From JBCDCY01 sp039180875 (GTDB lineage Bacteria; Pseudomonadota; Alphaproteobacteria; Rhodobacterales; Rhodobacteraceae), in assembly GCA_039180875.1 (NCBI GenBank), contig JBCDCY010000009.1, positions 1 to 64,000 on the forward strand: a DNA stretch of 64,000 nucleotides, given 5' to 3'. Of the stretch, positions 49,914 through 59,046 are shown one piece after another. Each line of letters starts with the position of its first letter. Positions within the stretch are counted from its first letter, which is position 1. The notes under the pieces were generated by a model. The model saw nothing but the letters and a program-made list of their open reading frames with translations. It made no database searches and was not told where the DNA came from. Made by a program: the position numbers and the translations under genes.

Positions 49914-50842
49914 TCCCCCGGCGCCGTCCCGTCCTTGCGCAGGAACGGATGGGCCACGGGCTCCCGCGCCCTCAGGAAATAGTCGCGAAAGACCGCACCA
50001 TAACCCGGCACCAGATAGGCGCCGTTGCCGGCCAGGATCTCGCCCCTTCGCTCGGCGTACTCCGCCGGCAGTTCATGCCAGGGCAGGCTCGGCCGGGCGT
50101 GGTGGAGGGCGTGGAGCGAGTTGTTGAGGAAGAGCAGGCGGAACGGCAGCTCCGCCTCGACGATCACGCTCCGATGCGCCGGCTCGGGCTCGGCCTTGTG
50201 CTCGATGAACGTGCGGATCGCCAGCAGCGACTGGGCCGGCCAGACCACCAGCAGCAGGTAGAGCCAGAGCGGCACCCCCACCCACCAGAGCCAGGCGAGC
50301 ACCGGAGCCATCGCCGGCAGATGCAGCAGCCAATGGCCGAGCACCCGCCGGTCCCCGGACAGCATCCGACGAAGATCGCTGCGGTAGAACCCGACGATCC
50401 CCAACACCGGTCCCACCAGCATGCGCCCGGCGAGCGTCCGGTTCGCCTCGAGGATCCAGCGCATGGGACGGGAGGCGTCGGCCAGATCGCCCTCGGCCAC
50501 ATACCAGGTCTCCGGATCGTCATAGGGGTCCGTCAGGCGGCTGTCAGCGTGGTGGTGGATATGGGTCTCTCGATAGCGCCGATAGGGCAAGATCAGGCCG
50601 AGGGCGGGGAACACCAGGGCCTCGTTCAGCGCCCGGCTGGGGGTCGGGTGGCCGTGCAACGCCTCGTGCTGCAGCGAGGAGTGGAAGGCCACCAACACCG
50701 CCGCCGGCACGACCCAGACGAGGCCGATCGCCGCGTGGCTGGCCGTGATCAGACACCAAAGTGAGTAGCAGACGCCAAGCGCGACCCAGGTCGGCCATTC
50801 CCGAAGGAGGGGCCGGCGTCCGCCCGCCGGAAGCTGGAGCAT
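49910..50842 (-). CDS. Fatty acid desaturase family protein
   Basis: 310 aa membrane protein. The three histidine boxes of the acyl-lipid desaturase/hydroxylase fold are HSSLQHEALHGHP, ETHIHHHADSRLTDPYDDPE and LHALHHARPSLPWHEL. Four hydrophobic segments separate them. Introduces a double bond or hydroxyl into a lipid; carotenoid-like substrates are possible too. Co-transcribed with the PhnD-like gene. Confidence 0.87.
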   Translation of the reverse strand: MLQLPAGGRRPLLREWPTWVALGVCYSLWCLITASHAAIGLVWVVPAAVLVAFHSSLQHEALHGHPTPSRALNEALVFPALGLILPYRRYRETHIHHHADSRLTDPYDDPETWYVAEGDLADASRPMRWILEANRTLAGRMLVGPVLGIVGFYRSDLRRMLSGDRRVLGHWLLHLPAMAPVLAWLWWVGVPLWLYLLLVVWPAQSLLAIRTFIEHKAEPEPAHRSVIVEAELPFRLLFLNNSLHALHHARPSLPWHELPAEYAERRGEILAGNGAYLVPGYGAVFRDYFLRAREPVAHPFLRKDGTAPGE

Positions 50843-50927
50843 GCCCCCCTATTGCAGTAGGGTGGCAGGAGGCGTCAATCACGTGGGCGCCCATCGTCAT
50901 GTCGCTTTTGGACTATCGGGGGGCGCA

Positions 50928-51521
50928 ATGGAGGGACGACCAGGCATCGGGCACAACGGCCCGCCGTCGGCCGGCGCAGGCTGGCGCCGCTATGCCTGGG
51001 GCCGGGCGCGCCGGGATCTCATGGGCGGCCACATTCCCCTGGCCATCGTGAAGATGCGGGTGAAGCGGGCGGAGGAGTTGGGCTTCAGCTATCCGCACTA
51101 TGCCTCGATCCTCATGGGCGCCGGGCGCGACATCGTGGGCTTTCTGTTCACCGTAGACGGCCTGCACCTGAAGCTCCGCCGCCGGTTGGAGATGCCGGAG
51201 CCGGTGCGGGAGAAGGTGGCGGGCCTCAGCCGCTGCGACCGCCTGGCCTTCGCCCCCTCGGGCGAGGCGCCCGAGCCCTTCCGCCTGGAGCTGAGCGAGG
51301 TGGCCGGCATCCCCTTCGCCGCGGCGGCGCCGGAGCCGGAGCCGGAGCCGCCCCTCACCTGGTCCGCCGCCCGGGCCGCCATCCGCGCCGCGCTCGACCC
51401 GGTGAAGCTCCCCGGCAACGCGGTGGTGATGATCGGCACCCGCGAGGTCGAGGCGGAGTGGGCCGCGGCGGGCAACCTCGCCCGGTTCGTCCCGTCAGAG
51501 CGGTATTTCGGAGCGGGGTGA
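50928..51521 (+). CDS. Hypothetical protein with GHNGPP motif
   Basis: 197 aa from ATG 50928. The short N-terminal GHNGPP motif followed by W recurs in small alphaproteobacterial proteins I cannot name further. Central YAWGRARRDLMGGHIPLAIV and KRAEELGFSYPHYASILMGA look structured; a Pro/Glu linker (APEPEPEPEPP) precedes a C-terminal helix and RFVPSERYFGAG. No catalytic motif seen. Confidence 0.55.
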   Translation: MEGRPGIGHNGPPSAGAGWRRYAWGRARRDLMGGHIPLAIVKMRVKRAEELGFSYPHYASILMGAGRDIVGFLFTVDGLHLKLRRRLEMPEPVREKVAGLSRCDRLAFAPSGEAPEPFRLELSEVAGIPFAAAAPEPEPEPPLTWSAARAAIRAALDPVKLPGNAVVMIGTREVEAEWAAAGNLARFVPSERYFGAG

Positions 51522-51591
51522 GGCGGCCGCCCTGGGCTTAGCTTCCGGTTCCTCGGTCGGGGAGGCGCCCACCGCGTAGACGCCCCCCGCC

Positions 51592-52008
51592 CTATCCGTC
51601 TCGCCCCGGTTCGTTCGGATCGTCGGAGAACAGGGCGATCTTGTTGCCTTCAGGGTCTCGCAGATAGCCAACATAGAAATGCGCGCCGTAGGAGATGCGA
51701 AAGCCCGGCTGTCCCTCGTCGATGCCGCCGGCGGCAAGCGCTGCGGCGTGAAGCTCGCGAACCTGCCTCTGGCTGCGCGCTTGGAAGGCGACCATGGCGC
51801 CGTTCCCGGCCGAGGCCGGACGTCCGTCGAAGGGCGGCTTCACGTAGAAATCCGGCGGAGCGGCGGCCTCGCCCGGCCGTTCGGGCAGCACGTAGCTGAG
51901 ACCCTCGGGCCCCTCCGTCAGCCGGTAGTCGAGGGCCGGCAGGAACGCGGAGTAAAAGCGTTTGGCGCGCGCGATGTCGTCAACCCCGACGGTGACATAG
52001 GCGATCAT
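51592..52008 (-). CDS. VOC family protein
   Basis: 138 aa. MIAYVTVGVDDIARAKRFYS and the C-terminal GAHFYVGYLRDPEGNKIALF are the paired beta-alpha-beta motifs of the glyoxalase/dioxygenase superfamily. The N-terminal H that ligates metal in glyoxalase I is absent (V in its place), so catalytic metal binding is doubtful. Confidence 0.85.
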   Translation of the reverse strand: MIAYVTVGVDDIARAKRFYSAFLPALDYRLTEGPEGLSYVLPERPGEAAAPPDFYVKPPFDGRPASAGNGAMVAFQARSQRQVRELHAAALAAGGIDEGQPGFRISYGAHFYVGYLRDPEGNKIALFSDDPNEPGRDG

Positions 52009-52298
52009 GCTGCTCGGGCCCTTCCGGACGTTCGACTCTGCGGAGATACCTTACGAAGTCGGCGGACTGGAACTCCATCCAATTACCCCCGTGCTGGCGA
52101 AACCACGTTGAAGACTGCCTTCGGTCGCAGCAAACTCGCCGGCAGGGACCGGCGCGCCCTGCTGCCCGCGACATGCGGGCGGGCGATAACGGGCGATAAC
52201 AAACCCGTTGGATGACCGGTTCCGGCGTGGGCAAGGCGTCCTCGAAACATACATGCCAGCTCGTACAAACGCTCACCGCTGCAATCACGGAGAGAGAT
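52009..52298. other. Intergenic region with tandem 10-mer
   Basis: 290 bases between the VOC and YHS genes. GGGCGATAAC occurs twice in tandem at 52181-52200, about 100 bases before the YHS start, and may be a regulator site. No gene is supported. Confidence 0.4.
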
Positions 52299-52754
52299 AT
52301 GCGCAGCCTTGTGCTTGCCCTGACGGCCAGCCTCGCGATGTCGGCCGGGGTGATGTCGGCAACGTCGGCCGCCGCGAAGGAAGAGGTCTACCAGTCCTTC
52401 TTCGGCACGGCGATCGACGGCACCGATCCGGTCGCCTACTTCACCGAAGGCCGCCCGGTAGAAGGCTCATCCGAGTTTTCCCACGAGTGGAATGGCGCCA
52501 CCTGGCATTTCTCTTCGGCCGAGAACCGCGACATGTTCATCGCCGCGCCGGAGCGCTACGCCCCGCAATACGGCGGCTACTGCGCGTGGGCCGTGGCCCA
52601 GGGCTACACCGCCTCGACCGACCCCGACGCCTGGACGATCGTCGATGGTAAGCTCTACCTGAACTACAACGAGAGCATCCAAGCGCGGTGGGAGGCCGAT
52701 ATTCCTCGCTTCATCACCGCCGCCAACGAAAACTGGCCCGGCGTCCTCGACTGA
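52299..52754 (+). CDS. Secreted YHS domain protein
   Basis: 151 aa from ATG 52299 (GGAGAGAG upstream). Signal peptide ends near AAAKEE. The YHS core is AIDGTDPVAYFTEGRPVEGS, HEWNGATWHFSSAENRDMF and YGGYCAWAVAQGY. YHS domains are associated with metal-binding proteins, especially copper. A strong terminator follows 67 bases downstream. Confidence 0.88.
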   Translation: MRSLVLALTASLAMSAGVMSATSAAAKEEVYQSFFGTAIDGTDPVAYFTEGRPVEGSSEFSHEWNGATWHFSSAENRDMFIAAPERYAPQYGGYCAWAVAQGYTASTDPDAWTIVDGKLYLNYNESIQARWEADIPRFITAANENWPGVLD

Positions 52755-52821
52755 TCCGAGGCCAGACTGCACGACCCGGACCCACCGGTCAGACCGCTTC
52801 GCTTGCACACGACACACACCC

Positions 52822-52860
52822 ACCCTGGCGCCAACCCATCGGCGCCAGGGTTTTTCTTTG
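52822..52860 (+). terminator. Rho-independent terminator after the YHS gene
   Basis: ACCCTGGCGCC pairs perfectly with GGCGCCAGGGT around an 8-base loop, followed by TTTTCTTTG. The clearest intrinsic terminator in the window. Confidence 0.92.
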
Positions 52861-52873
52861 CCGGTTTGCCGTC

Positions 52874-53344
52874 CTACCCCCGGTGATACGGCCCGCCGGC
52901 GAGGATCGTTGTGGCGCGGTAGAGCTGTTCGGCGAGCATCGCGCGGGCGAGGAGGTGGGGCCAGACCATGGGGCCGAGGGAGAGGGTGAGCGTGGCCGTC
53001 GCTCGGAGGGTGGGTGCCAGGCCGTCGGCGCCGCCGATCAGGAAGCCGGTATCGCGGATGCCGTCGTCGCGCCAGCGGGCAAGGGTTTCGGCGAAGGCGG
53101 GGGAGGTGAGCGCCTTGCCCCGTTCGTCCAAGGCGATCAGCCGGGCATCGTCGGGAAGGGCGGCGCGGAGCAGGCGGGCCTCCCCCTCCATCCCGCCGCC
53201 CTTGCGATCCTCGACCTCGCGCAGCGCCACGGGGCCGAGGCCCAGGGGCCGGCCGGTCCGGGTCGCGCGCTCCAGATAATCGGCGACCAGCGCCGCCTCC
53301 GGCCCATCCCGGGCCCGGCCGACGGCGGCGATGGTCAGGCGCAC
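52874..53344 (-). CDS. rlmH: 23S rRNA (pseudouridine1915-N3)-methyltransferase RlmH
   Basis: 156 aa, exactly the family length. MRLTIAAVGRARDGPEAALV, FLIGGADGLAPTLRATATLT (SAM-binding knot), LSLGPMVWPHLLARAMLAEQ and a C-terminal GGPYHRG, all diagnostic for the SPOUT methyltransferase RlmH. Follows rsfS by 24 bases, the usual order. Confidence 0.97.
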   Translation of the reverse strand: MRLTIAAVGRARDGPEAALVADYLERATRTGRPLGLGPVALREVEDRKGGGMEGEARLLRAALPDDARLIALDERGKALTSPAFAETLARWRDDGIRDTGFLIGGADGLAPTLRATATLTLSLGPMVWPHLLARAMLAEQLYRATTILAGGPYHRG

Positions 53345-53368
53345 CGGTCCGGCCGCCCGACGGCTTGC

Positions 53369-53782
53369 CTAGGCGTTGGTGCGGCCGGCGAGCGTCTCCG
53401 GCGGCAGCCACATCCGCTCGAGCTGGTAGAAGGCGCGCACCTCGGGCCGGAAGACGTGGACGATCACGTCGCCCGCGTCGATCAGGATCCAGTCGCCCGC
53501 GTCCTTGCCCTCAACCTTCGGCACCACGTCGGCCTCGTGCTTCAGCCGCTCCACCATCTTCTCGGCGATGGCGGTCACCTGGCGTGACGAGCGGCCCGAG
53601 GCGATGACCATATGGTCGGCGATCGAGGACTTGCCGCGCAGATCCACGGCCACGATGTCCTCGGCCTTGTCATCGTCGAGCGATGTCATGATCAGGGAAT
53701 AGAGGGCGGGCGTCTCACCCTCGATGCTCAGGGTTGGGACCGGACCCTGGACCGGTGCGGCGGTCATCCCGTCCGCATCCAC
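53369..53782 (-). CDS. rsfS: Ribosome silencing factor RsfS
   Basis: 137 aa. DDDKAEDIVAVDLRGKSSIA, DHMVIASGRSSRQVTAIAEK, GKDAGDWILIDAGDVIVHVF, RPEVRAFYQLERMW are the RsfS core. It blocks subunit joining by binding L14 in stationary phase. The N-terminal ~30 residues before SLIMTSLDDDKAED are extra, and a shorter start is possible. Confidence 0.95.
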   Translation of the reverse strand: MDADGMTAAPVQGPVPTLSIEGETPALYSLIMTSLDDDKAEDIVAVDLRGKSSIADHMVIASGRSSRQVTAIAEKMVERLKHEADVVPKVEGKDAGDWILIDAGDVIVHVFRPEVRAFYQLERMWLPPETLAGRTNA

Positions 53783-53920
53783 ACGTTCGCTCAGAACGTT
53801 TTCCTCCTCGCAAAGCGCCGCGGCCCACCTCAGCCGAGGCTACTCTGCATAAGGTAAGCGATGGCGGCGCTTCGCTCAAGTCAGGGCGTTGCGACGTTTC
53901 GGTGTCAGGATCGTGGCCCC

Positions 53921-55765
53921 TCAGCGCTTGTCGAAACGCACCTTCACATAGGCCCCCGGCGCCGGCTCGATGGTGCCGAGCTTGGCGCCTGCGGTGCGGG
54001 CGTTCACCTTGCGGCCGGAGCGTTTGGCGAGCCAGGCGCTCCAATCCGGCCACCAGCTGCCCGGCCGCTCCTCTGCCTTCTGCAGCCACTCGCCGACGGT
54101 GGAGGGCGACAGATCTTCGTTCACCCAGTGCTGATACTTCTCCGCCTCAGGCGGATTGACCACGCCCGCGATATGGCCCGAACCGGCGAGGACGAAGCGG
54201 GTCTCGGCGTTCGTCATCAACCGCGCCCCGCGATAGACCGAGGCGGCGGGGGCGATGTGATCCTCCTTCGTCGCCACATGGTAGCAGTCCACGGTGATGT
54301 CGGAGAGCCGGATCGGCTGGCCGAGCAGCTCCAACTCCTCCTTCGCCAGGGCGTTCTGATTGTAGAAGGTGTCGAGGTAGAAGTGATGCACCCGCGCCGG
54401 CATCGCGGTGGAATCGGCGTTCCAGTAGAGCAGGTCGAACGGGAACGGATCCTTGCCGAGCAGGTAGTTGGAGACGACATAGCCCCAGATTAGGTCCGAG
54501 GCGCGCAGCATGTTGAACGCCTGGGCCATCGCCTCCGCCGGCAGATAGCCCTTCTCCATCTGCTCATCGACCAGGTCGATGGTCTGGTCGTCGACGAAGA
54601 CCTGCAGATCGCCCGCATCCTCGAAATCGAGCTGGGCGGTGAAGAAGGTGGCGGAGTTCACCCGCTTGTCGCCGATGCGGCAAAGATAGGCCGCCAGCAC
54701 GCCCGCCAGGGTGCCGCCGATGCAATAGGCGGCGAGGTTCAGGCTCTTCTGTCCAGTCTCCTCCAGCACCTTGTCGATCGCGGCGGAGGCGCCCTCGCTC
54801 ATGTAGCTTTCCCAGGTGTGGCGGGCGTGGCGCTCGTCCGGGTTCACCCAGGAGATCATGAAGACCGTGTAGCCCTGGGCCACCAGCCAGCGCATCATCG
54901 ATTTCTGCTCGTTGAGGTCGAGCACGTAGTACTTGTTGATCCAGGGCGGCATGACGAGGAGCGGGCGCTGATGCACCTTCTCCGTCGTCGGGCTGTATTG
55001 GATGAGCTGCAGGATGTCGTTCTGCCAGATCACCTCGCCGGGGGTAACCGCCATGTCCTCACCGACGGCGAAGGCCTCCATATCGGTCTGGCGGATGATC
55101 AGGCGGCCTTTGCCGCGGTCGAGATCCTCGAGCATCATGTTGAGACCGCGGACCAGGTTCTCGCCCTTCTCCTCCATGGTGCGTTCCAGCACTTCGGGGT
55201 TGAGGGCGAAGAAGTTCGAGGGGCTCATCGCCTCCACGAAGTTGCGGGTGAGGAAGGCGATCTTGCGCCGGTCCCGGGCATCGAGATCGCCCATGGTGGT
55301 GGCGGCACCCTCCAGATAATCGGCCGTCACCAGGTAGGATTGGCGGAGATAGTCAAAGAGCGCGTTCTCCGACCACTCGCGGTGGCGAAAGCGCTTGTCG
55401 CGGCTGGCATCGACCACCGGGGCGGCGCCGTTTTCGATGCCGAGCATGCGATTGGTCATCTGCTGCCAGATCATGCCCTGGGCCTGCCAGTAGGCCATCG
55501 TCGCCTCGGCGATCCGCTCCGGGTTCTGCAGGGCGGATTGGGCGAACTCGGTGAAGGCCGGCAAGGTGTTGAGCGGATCGCTCCTCAGCGTCGCCTCGTC
55601 CGCAAGCTGGGTGCTGAGGAAGCGGCGCCAGATCTCCTGGCTCATCTCGGCGACGCGGGCCATGTTGGCGGCGAAGGTCTGGGTCTCCTCCACCCAGGCA
55701 TCGACGCTGCCGTCGCCGAAGCGGTCGGTGGCTTTGCCGCTGTCTACGGGGCCGGTGTTGGCCAT
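53921..55765 (-). CDS. phaC: Class I poly(3-hydroxyalkanoate) synthase
   Basis: 614 aa from ATG 55765. Lipase-like box with the catalytic cysteine (Cys348, AAYCIGGT), catalytic Asp502 in TKEDHIAPAASV and His531 in AGSGHIAGVVNP. The N-terminal PhaC domain is present (FLTRNFVEAMSPSNFFALNP). Polymerises 3-hydroxyacyl-CoA into storage granules. The upstream extension of the frame is spurious. Confidence 0.95.
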   Translation of the reverse strand: MANTGPVDSGKATDRFGDGSVDAWVEETQTFAANMARVAEMSQEIWRRFLSTQLADEATLRSDPLNTLPAFTEFAQSALQNPERIAEATMAYWQAQGMIWQQMTNRMLGIENGAAPVVDASRDKRFRHREWSENALFDYLRQSYLVTADYLEGAATTMGDLDARDRRKIAFLTRNFVEAMSPSNFFALNPEVLERTMEEKGENLVRGLNMMLEDLDRGKGRLIIRQTDMEAFAVGEDMAVTPGEVIWQNDILQLIQYSPTTEKVHQRPLLVMPPWINKYYVLDLNEQKSMMRWLVAQGYTVFMISWVNPDERHARHTWESYMSEGASAAIDKVLEETGQKSLNLAAYCIGGTLAGVLAAYLCRIGDKRVNSATFFTAQLDFEDAGDLQVFVDDQTIDLVDEQMEKGYLPAEAMAQAFNMLRASDLIWGYVVSNYLLGKDPFPFDLLYWNADSTAMPARVHHFYLDTFYNQNALAKEELELLGQPIRLSDITVDCYHVATKEDHIAPAASVYRGARLMTNAETRFVLAGSGHIAGVVNPPEAEKYQHWVNEDLSPSTVGEWLQKAEERPGSWWPDWSAWLAKRSGRKVNARTAGAKLGTIEPAPGAYVKVRFDKR

Positions 55766-55873
55766 GCTGTCGTCCTCCCTGGCGGGCCGTCTTGATGCAG
55801 CCCGGATCTTGCCCCTACTATGCCCGGGAGAAACCGGGCGTCGCAATCGCGCCGGCCATAAAATGAGGCGTCG

Positions 55874-56254
55874 GTGGCAGTCTATCGCAGGCCTTGGGAT
55901 CGGGCCAAGCTGGGCAGATGCCTGGCGGGCGGGCTGTGTGTCGGCGCGGCGCTCGGCCTTGCCGCCTGCACCGATGGCGGGCGGATCGGCCCGACGCTCG
56001 GCGGCTACGGCGATCTGCCGGTGTCCGAGATCGCCCAGGCCACGCCGTACCCCGAGTTGATATCTGTCCCCACCACCCTGCCCGCCGGCAGCTACGGCCC
56101 GGGCGTGCCGGATCCGGTGCGGGGCGCGGTGGTGACTAGCGACCTGTCGGCCGAGGTAGAGCGGCTGCGGGTCCTGGGGGAGGCCCTGTCGCGGCCGGTG
56201 ATCGCGCCGGCGCGCCGGGCGGAGCTGCTGGCGGCGGTGGCGGCGCGGGAATAG
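55874..56254 (+). CDS. Hypothetical lipoprotein
   Basis: 126 aa from a GTG, divergent from phaC. A lipobox-like GLAAC near residue 32 follows a hydrophobic stretch. The mature part is unrecognised, ending in an Arg/Ala helix. Function unknown. Confidence 0.55.
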   Translation: MAVYRRPWDRAKLGRCLAGGLCVGAALGLAACTDGGRIGPTLGGYGDLPVSEIAQATPYPELISVPTTLPAGSYGPGVPDPVRGAVVTSDLSAEVERLRVLGEALSRPVIAPARRAELLAAVAARE

Positions 56255-56329
56255 CGCGCGCCGGCGCCCCGATTGTCGCCCGCGCCGCATCGCGCTAGGT
56301 CGATGCGCCGAACGGCGGGAGCGGAGCCC

Positions 56330-57562
56330 ATGGCCGAGGAATTCTACCGCATCAAGCGCCTGCCGCCCTACGTCTTCGCCGAGGTCAACCGGCTGAAGGC
56401 CGAGGCGCGCGCGGCCGGCGTCGACATCATCGACTTCGGCATGGGTAATCCGGACATGGATACGCCCCGCCACATCGTCGAGAAGCTGATCGAGACGGTG
56501 GAGAGGCCGCGCACGCACCGCTACTCCGCCTCCCGCGGCATTCCGGGCCTCCGCCGCGCCCAGGCCGGCTACTACGCCCGCCGCTTCGGCGTGGAGCTCG
56601 ACCCGGAGACGGAGGTGGTGGCGACCCTCGGCTCGAAGGAGGGGCTCGCCAACCTCGCCATGGCGATCACCGCGCCGGGCGACGTGATCCTGGCGCCCAA
56701 TCCCTCCTACCCGATCCACCCCTATGGCTTCATGATCGCGGGCGGCACGCTCCGCCATATCCCGGCGCTGCACGACGGGCGTTTCGATCCGGAGGCCTAT
56801 CTCGCCGCGCTCGACCGGGCCGTGCGCCATTCGGTGCCGGCGCCGGTGGCGATCGTGGTGAACTTCCCGTCGAACCCGACGGCCCAGGTCTGCGACCTCG
56901 ACTTCTACCGCGCGCTGATCGCGTTCGCGCGGAAGCACCATATCTGGGTGCTCTCCGACCTCGCCTATGCCGAGATCTATTTCGACGGGAACCCGCCGCC
57001 CTCGATCCTGGAGGTTGAGGGCGCGCGGGAGTGCGCGGTGGAGTTCACCTCGCTCTCCAAGACCTATTCCATGCCCGGCTGGCGCATGGGCTTCGCGGTG
57101 GGCAATGCCCGCCTGATCGAGGCGCTGGCGCGGATCAAGTCCTACCTCGATTACGGCGCCTTCACGCCGATCCAGGTGGCGGCCGCAGCGGCGCTCAACG
57201 GCCCTGACGACTGCATCGCCGAGATCCGGGAGGTCTACCGCCAGCGCCGCGATACGCTGGTGGAGGCGATGGGCCGCGCGGGGTGGGAGATCCCCGCGCC
57301 CCCCGCCACCATGTTCGCCTGGGCACCGGTGCCGGAGCCCTTCGCCGCGCTCGGCTCCATGGCGTTCTCGAAGCTGCTGCTGACCGAGGCGGGCGTCGCC
57401 GTCTCTCCGGGAGTGGGCTTCGGCGAGTACGGCGAGGGCTTCGTGCGGCTCGGCCTGGTGGAGAACGCCCAGCGCATCCGCCAGGCGGCCCGGGCCGTCA
57501 AGCGCCTGATCGCCCAGGGCGAGGGTGTGGCGGAGGCACCCAAGCGGGCGGCACTGCCTTAA
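56330..57562 (+). CDS. Class I/II PLP aminotransferase (AlaC / LL-DAP-aminotransferase-like)
   Basis: 410 aa from ATG 56330 (GGAGCGGAG upstream). IIDFGMGNPDMDTPRHIVEK, the PLP site GSKEGLANLAMAITAPGD, NFPSNPTAQVCDLDFYRALI, and the Schiff-base lysine in FTSLSKTYSMPGWRMGFAVG. Annotated homologues are called alanine-pyruvate, aspartate or LL-diaminopimelate transaminases, and sequence alone does not separate these. Confidence 0.9.
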   Translation: MAEEFYRIKRLPPYVFAEVNRLKAEARAAGVDIIDFGMGNPDMDTPRHIVEKLIETVERPRTHRYSASRGIPGLRRAQAGYYARRFGVELDPETEVVATLGSKEGLANLAMAITAPGDVILAPNPSYPIHPYGFMIAGGTLRHIPALHDGRFDPEAYLAALDRAVRHSVPAPVAIVVNFPSNPTAQVCDLDFYRALIAFARKHHIWVLSDLAYAEIYFDGNPPPSILEVEGARECAVEFTSLSKTYSMPGWRMGFAVGNARLIEALARIKSYLDYGAFTPIQVAAAAALNGPDDCIAEIREVYRQRRDTLVEAMGRAGWEIPAPPATMFAWAPVPEPFAALGSMAFSKLLLTEAGVAVSPGVGFGEYGEGFVRLGLVENAQRIRQAARAVKRLIAQGEGVAEAPKRAALP

Positions 57563-58500
57563 CCCTCGAGCTGCACGAGCCCCGTATATTCCGATTTCAC
57601 CACGGCTCGCAGCACATTGGCGAAGGTCTGGTAGACGCCGGGATCGGGGGCGGAGCGGCGCCAGACGAGGCCGACCGAGCGGGTGAAGCGCCCGCCCCGG
57701 AACGGCAGCACCGCCACGTCGCCGTCGGGATCGGCGATCTCGGATTTCACGTAGAGCACGGGCAGGAAGGTCAATCCCATGTCCATCGCCACCATCTGGC
57801 GAAGGGCGTCGAGGCTCGTCCCCTCATAATCCTGGCGGAGCGTGGCGCCGACTTCCCGCGCCAGGGCGGCGATCTGGGCGTGCAGGATATAGGCGCTGGA
57901 GAGCGCCAGCAGGTTCTGGCCGGCCAGATCTTCGTCCGCCACCTCGTCCCGCCCAGCCAGGGGGTGATCGCGGGCGACGGCGAGTTGCAGGGGCTCGCGG
58001 AACAGGCGCAGCACCGTCACATCCGTCGACTGCACCGGCAGATGGGTCAGGATCAGATCGTGTCGCCCGTTTAGAAGGTCGTCCAACAGATCCCGGGGCG
58101 CGCCGTCGCGGATGAAGATCTGCAAGGCCGGGAAATCGGCGTGTAGGCGCTGCAGCACCTTGGGCATCACGTAGGGCCCAAGGGTCGGGGTGGAGCCGAG
58201 GCGGATGGTGCCGGCCATGCCCGTCTTCAACCGATCCGACATATCGACCAGGGCGCTCACATCCTCGAGGATCCGCCGGGTCCGTTGCAGCACGTCCCGG
58301 CCGGCGGGCGTCAGCACGGCGCCCGCCCGGCCGCGCTCGACCAGCGAGAGCCTCAGCGCCTCCTCCAGGTTGGCGATCTGCAGGCTGAGGGAGGGCTGGC
58401 TGATCCCCACCCGCTCCGCCGCCTTGCGGTAGTGCCCGGTCTCGGCCAGGGCGGCGAAGTACTGCAGCTGCTTCAAGGTCGGGATGGCGGCGTCGGTCAT
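57559..58500 (-). CDS. LysR family transcriptional regulator
   Basis: 313 aa from ATG 58500. HTH: LKQLQYFAALAETGHYRKAA, ERVGISQPSLSLQIANLEEA. The effector domain resembles OxyR (GTIRLGSTPTLGPYVMPKVL), but there are no cysteines at the disulfide positions, in fact none in the protein, so it is not a peroxide sensor of the OxyR mechanism. Convergent with the aminotransferase, with a 4-base overlap. Confidence 0.9.
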   Translation of the reverse strand: MTDAAIPTLKQLQYFAALAETGHYRKAAERVGISQPSLSLQIANLEEALRLSLVERGRAGAVLTPAGRDVLQRTRRILEDVSALVDMSDRLKTGMAGTIRLGSTPTLGPYVMPKVLQRLHADFPALQIFIRDGAPRDLLDDLLNGRHDLILTHLPVQSTDVTVLRLFREPLQLAVARDHPLAGRDEVADEDLAGQNLLALSSAYILHAQIAALAREVGATLRQDYEGTSLDALRQMVAMDMGLTFLPVLYVKSEIADPDGDVAVLPFRGGRFTRSVGLVWRRSAPDPGVYQTFANVLRAVVKSEYTGLVQLEG

Positions 58501-58723
58501 AGCGGGATGGGCATAACTGGCCTGTCGATAGGAAATTCCAATTGGACTTTCCCAAGACATAGGATCGCATAAGGCTCTCCTCAAGCGCATATCAGGCACA
58601 TCACAGCGACCGACAGGGCAAGGGTCCGATGCGCCGAACGCACACACACCGCCCCCGCGCAGCGGCACCCTTCGCCCATCTGAGCGGCGAAAACCGGAAT
58701 GGGATGCAGCGGAGGAGGTTCCC

Positions 58724-58951
58724 TTGAAAGACTCTGAGATGATGCGGCTTCAAGGTTTGTCCGTCAGAATCGACGCCATGCGGCGGCGCCACCGTGAGAT
58801 CGACAGCTCCGTCGCGGCGGAGCAGCGCCGGCCCTATCCCGACACCGCGCTTCTACAAGCCCTAAAGCGGCGCCGACTGCGCCTGAAGGACGCGCTGCTG
58901 CGCTACGAAGGCGTGCTCCGCACCGTCGCCCGCGGCCAAGCGGCCGCCTGA
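58724..58951 (+). CDS. Small YdcH/DUF465-like protein
   Basis: 75 aa, starting at TTG 58724, five bases after a very strong GGAGGAGG; an ATG at 58739 is less well placed. Helical, highly charged: MRRRHREIDSSVAAEQRRPY, then LLQALKRRRLRLKDALLRYE. The DUF465 (YdcH) fold is a short helical hairpin. Function unknown. Confidence 0.72.
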   Translation: MKDSEMMRLQGLSVRIDAMRRRHREIDSSVAAEQRRPYPDTALLQALKRRRLRLKDALLRYEGVLRTVARGQAAA

Positions 58952-59046
58952 CATCCCCTCCGCGGGATCGCGGTGCGTCCGGCCTGGCGTTCAGGGAGGA
59001 GCCGGCGCCGGGCGCACCGCAGAACGCACAGACCGGAGAGAGCGAC

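Noticed and set aside
52181..52200. Tandem GGGCGATAAC as a CRISPR or origin iteron
   Set aside because: Only two copies and no spacer pattern; noted as a possible regulator site only.
53921..56941. 1006-aa minus-strand frame giving PhaC a long N-terminal extension
   Set aside because: The extension is antisense to two plus-strand genes; PhaC homology begins near the ATG at 55765.
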